From Nitrospira sp. MA-1 (GTDB taxonomy: Bacteria > Nitrospirota > Nitrospiria > Nitrospirales > UBA8639), in the NCBI GenBank assembly GCA_032139905.1, contig JAQJDB010000007.1, forward strand, positions 992,001-1,056,000: 64,000 nt of DNA, written 5' to 3'. Below the pieces are notes generated by a model, which saw nothing but the letters and a program-made list of their open reading frames with translations, was not told the origin of the DNA and did not search any database. Shown piece after piece: positions 61,893-64,000 of the stretch. The position numbers and the translations under genes are program-made. How positions within the stretch are numbered: the stretch's first letter is position 1; every line of letters starts with the position of its first letter.

Positions 61893-62668
61893 GAATGAAA
61901 ATCGTGGTTATAGGCGGCAGCGGGCTTATCGGGTCAAAGCTTGTCACGAAACTCGGTGAACACGGTTACCAGGCTGTGGCGGCGTCACCCAATTCCGGCG
62001 TCAACACCCTCACCAGCGAGGGACTGGCCGAAGTCCTGGAAGGCGCTTCGGTTGTCGTCGATGTCTCGAATTCGCCATCCTTCGAGGAGAAAGCGGTGAT
62101 GGAGTTTTTCACCACGTCAACCCGCAACCTTCTCACCTATGAAGCTGCCGCAGGGGTAAACCATCACGTGGCGTTGTCGGTCGTGGGCACCGAGCGGCTG
62201 TCCGAGAGCGGCTACTTTCGCGCGAAGATCGTTCAGGAGAAGCTTATCAAGCGATCCTCGATCCCCTACTCGATCGTTCAGGCGACACAGTTTTTCGAAT
62301 TTCTCAAAAGCATTGCCGACATTTCCTCCGACGGCGACACGGTGCGTTTGCCACCTGTGCTCTTCCAGCCCATGGCAGCGGACGATGTCGCGAGTGCCGT
62401 GGGAAGGATCGCGGTAGGTCAGCCGGTAAACGGCATCGTGGAAATTGGGGGTCCGGAGGAGTTTCGGTTGGATGAACTAGTACGGCGGCGTTTGGCCACG
62501 CTCGAAGATCTCCGCGAGGTCATCCCTGATCCCAAAGCTCTATACTCTGGGGCCAAAATCAGCGAGAGAACACTGGTTCCGGGCAATACCGCTCGACTCG
62601 GCAAGACCAGCTTCGAAACCTGGCTCACTCATTCCCCAGCACGCCCAGATGTCGCAGCCACCCGTTAG
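61874..62668 (+). CDS. NmrA/atypical SDR family NAD(P)-binding protein
   Basis: 264 residues. Nucleotide-binding VVIGGSGLIGSKLV near 14-27 (G-x-x-G-x-x-G). The core is an NmrA-like atypical SDR: DVSNSPSFEEKAVMEFF near 60-76, VALSVVGTERLSESGYFRAK near 99-118, PYSIVQATQFFEFL near 131-144. It lacks a classical YxxxK pair, so may act as reductase or as redox sensor. The natural family start is the Met at residue 12 (MKIVVIGG); the first eleven residues come from the duplicated cupin leader. Codon use is GC-rich and proteobacterial in style. Confidence 0.82.
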   Translation: MSNGRSRMKIVVIGGSGLIGSKLVTKLGEHGYQAVAASPNSGVNTLTSEGLAEVLEGASVVVDVSNSPSFEEKAVMEFFTTSTRNLLTYEAAAGVNHHVALSVVGTERLSESGYFRAKIVQEKLIKRSSIPYSIVQATQFFEFLKSIADISSDGDTVRLPPVLFQPMAADDVASAVGRIAVGQPVNGIVEIGGPEEFRLDELVRRRLATLEDLREVIPDPKALYSGAKISERTLVPGNTARLGKTSFETWLTHSPARPDVAATR

Positions 62669-62675
62669 CGAGGAC

Positions 62676-62755
62676 AGGGGCGCTCCGGTCCTCATGCCAG
62701 TCAAGTGACTGTCGGAACGGCCCATGTAGAAATCGAATGAGGAGAGGGGTTCATA
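62676..62755 (+). repeat. Copy of the cupin gene 3' end and spacer
   Basis: GGACAGGGGCGCTCCGGTCC to TCAAGTGACTGTCGGAACG repeats the last codons, stop and spacer of the cupin gene (61727-61770). It then continues CCCATGTAGAAATCGAATGA, closer to the spacer before the cupin (61246-61262). A remnant of a duplicated cupin copy. Confidence 0.75.
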
Positions 62756-62764
62756 TATTGAGTT

Positions 62765-62870
62765 CGTTTGATTTCTTACGGCCTGCGAGAAAAATGGGGT
62801 CCGAACTTTTCCAGGAGTTATTTAGGTATGGAAATGAATGATTTGTGAAAAGGCCAGAGAAGATTAAGCA
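62765..62870 (+). pseudogene. Remnant of a second STAS gene (3' end)
   Basis: Matches the last 100 or so bases of the STAS gene (61104-61204): for example GAACTTTTCCA against GAACTTCTCCA, and ATGATTTGTGAAAAGGCCAG against ATGATTCGTGAAAATGCCAG. One base is lost and in-frame stops appear, so it is not functional. Confidence 0.7.
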
Positions 62871-62908
62871 TTGAAGTTACGAGAACCACAATATTCGGAC
62901 ACACAAAA

Positions 62909-63103
62909 ATGAGGGAAAGTCCAATGCCATCTATTACTGCCGTTAGGGATAAATTCAAAAAGGATATGGAGATCTCGCTCCGCAACGTGCTGCTCGGTGA
63001 GACCGCTGCCCTGACCTCGACGGCACTGCCAGCGGTGAAGGTTGCCGTCAGCGCTAAGGCTGCGACTTCATTCTCCCCCAACCGGACGCAAAGGAGAGAA
63101 TCT
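62909..63103 (+). pseudogene. Possible remnant N-terminus with Tat-like signal, in frame with the hydrolase
   Basis: The frame before the hydrolase reads [22 protein letters not shown] and on to about residue 65. It resembles a twin-arginine signal (SRRNVLLG-type) whose RR has become LR. Because AAAGGAGAG (63089-63097) precedes the proper hydrolase ATG, this stretch is more likely a leftover of a lost exported-protein gene than part of the enzyme. Confidence 0.4.
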
Positions 63104-63934
63104 ATGAGTACGCTCACTACCAAAGATGGGGTCGAGATCTTCTACAAGGACTGGGGATCCAAAAAGGCGCAACCCATCGTCTTTCATCATGGCTGGCCGC
63201 TTAGCGCCGACGATTGGGACATCCAGATGCTCTACTTCCTGGGAAAAGGGTATCGCGTTATTGCGCATGACCGGCGTGGCCATGGCCGCTCAAGCCAGGT
63301 CACCGATGGTCACGACATGGACCACTACGCCGCGGACATCGCTGCCGTGGTCGAGCATCTCGATTTACGCAAGGCTGTCCATATTGGCCACTCCACCGGT
63401 GGCGGCGAGGCGACGCACTATGTCGCCCGCCATGGCAAGGGCCGCGTCGAAAAGCTGGCGCTCATAGGTGCTGTGCCGCCGATTATGGTGAAGACGACCT
63501 CCAACCCAGGCGGTTTGCCAATCGAGGTCTTTGACGATCTTCGGCGACGGCTCGCCGAAGGTCGGGCACAGTTCTATCGTGATTTCGCGAGCGGTCCCTT
63601 CTACGGATACAACAGGCCGGGCGCGAAAATATCTGAGGCCGTGATCGAGGACTGGTGGCGCCAGGGTATGATGGGGGGAGCGAAGGCGCATTACGACGGT
63701 ATTGAGGCATTCTCGGAGACCGATTTCACCGAAGACCTTAGACTCATCGAGGTGCCGACGCTCGTCATGCATGGCGACGACGACCAGATTGTACCAATCG
63801 CCGATTCTGCACTGCTGTCGGCAAAACTCCTCAAGAAGGGCAGCTTGAAGGTCTACGAGAAATTCCCGCATGGCATGTGCACGACGCATGCCGAAGTCAT
63901 CAATGTCGACCTTCTCGCCTTCATCAAGGGGTGA
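63104..63934 (+). CDS. Alpha/beta hydrolase, chloroperoxidase (non-heme) / esterase type
   Basis: 276 residues from ATG 63104, seven bases after AAAGGAGAG. Oxyanion-hole segment [12 protein letters not shown] near 28-39, [10 protein letters not shown] near 57-66, nucleophile Ser in [15 protein letters not shown] near 96-110, acid Asp in [10 protein letters not shown] near 224-233, and His in [14 protein letters not shown] near 255-268. This is the cofactor-free haloperoxidase/esterase group. It may hydrolyse esters or form peracids. Codon use is GC-rich; the frame is open further upstream (see 62909). Confidence 0.88.
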   Translation: MSTLTTKDGVEIFYKDWGSKKAQPIVFHHGWPLSADDWDIQMLYFLGKGYRVIAHDRRGHGRSSQVTDGHDMDHYAADIAAVVEHLDLRKAVHIGHSTGGGEATHYVARHGKGRVEKLALIGAVPPIMVKTTSNPGGLPIEVFDDLRRRLAEGRAQFYRDFASGPFYGYNRPGAKISEAVIEDWWRQGMMGGAKAHYDGIEAFSETDFTEDLRLIEVPTLVMHGDDDQIVPIADSALLSAKLLKKGSLKVYEKFPHGMCTTHAEVINVDLLAFIKG

Positions 63935-63989
63935 ACGGACACGCTGCCAGCAAGGTCACAATTAACCTTCAGTGGAAGGGAACAGATCA

Positions 63990-64000
63990 ATGAACCGGAT
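63990..64000 (+). CDS. Start of a further gene, cut by the window end
   Basis: ATG AAC CGG at 63990 follows GGAAGGGAAC by a proper distance, 56 bases after the hydrolase stop. Only three codons are visible, so nothing can be said of its product. Confidence 0.35.

Noticed and set aside
1-64000. CRISPR arrays, rRNA genes, complete prophage or integron
   Set aside because: I saw no regularly spaced repeats, rRNA-like sequence, phage structural genes or integrase.

Overview
The window looks like a chromosomal contig of a free-living, Gram-negative-type bacterium. It encodes two outer-membrane porins, periplasmic cupredoxin and heme proteins, Sec signal peptides and a sigma-54 activator. My best guess is a Nitrospira-like member of the Nitrospirota, because of the giant periplasmic multicopper oxidase, the phosphate/polyphosphate gene set and a hairpin-rich intergenic repeat near 13.1-13.3 kb that resembles ones I associate with that genus. 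This is inference from gene content; no marker gene (rRNA, complete tRNA, ribosomal protein) lies in the window.

Layout. (1) 0.3-7.0 kb: three co-oriented genes for exported redox proteins: a 1627-residue MnxG/McoA-like multicopper oxidase followed by a strong terminator, a type-1-copper cupredoxin fused to a carboxypeptidase-regulatory-like domain, and a DUF3365 protein with one c-type heme site. (2) 7.1-10.6 kb, minus strand: a peptide/opine-type ABC uptake system (binding protein and two permeases, no ATPase). (3) 10.7-14.2 kb: an AAA+ ATPase, purU, an intergenic repeat and rpiB. (4) 14.4-17.1 kb: a GDSL-type secreted esterase and a secreted protein of unknown role. (5) 17.2-25.6 kb: an accessory region with signs of transfer and decay. 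It holds a quinone-oxidoreductase-like enzyme, a SnoaL-like pseudogene with two in-frame stops, a frameshifted GIY-YIG nuclease gene, an intact IS30-family element with 26-bp perfect inverted ends, two tRNA 3'-end fragments in direct orientation, DUF2092 and DUF6515-like genes, a CPA2 cation/proton antiporter and a haloacid dehalogenase.

(6) 26.0-52.5 kb: a long phosphate and polyphosphate island. In order: a TM0106-type RecB/RNase H nuclease, phoB-phoR, a small unknown gene, pstS-pstC-pstA-pstB-phoU (PstC and PstA both carry large extracytoplasmic additions), a sugar-nucleotide transferase, a small CxxC protein, ppk1 and a CYTH-CHAD protein (minus strand), an inositol-monophosphatase-type enzyme, a Ppx/GppA phosphatase with HD domain, DUF47 plus PiT low-affinity phosphate transport, bactofilin, sixA, a decayed histidine-phosphatase gene and an OprP/OprO-like porin. 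Together these could sense phosphate, bring it across both membranes at high and low affinity, store it as polyphosphate and remobilise it. Candidate Pho boxes precede pstS and the nucleotidyltransferase gene.

(7) 53.2-57.4 kb: an alginate-export-type porin and modABC molybdate uptake. (8) 58.0-64.0 kb: a sensory/stress cluster. A MEDS-domain sensor gene sits 24 bp before a GAF-PAS sigma-54 activator gene. It is followed by a palindrome and a well-formed -24/-12 promoter in front of a STAS gene, then a secreted cupin, an NmrA-like SDR and an alpha/beta hydrolase. The spacers of this last part are copies of each other and of gene ends, so the cluster seems assembled by duplication and recombination. 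I regard this regulated mosaic and the copper/heme trio at the start as the parts most worth following up.
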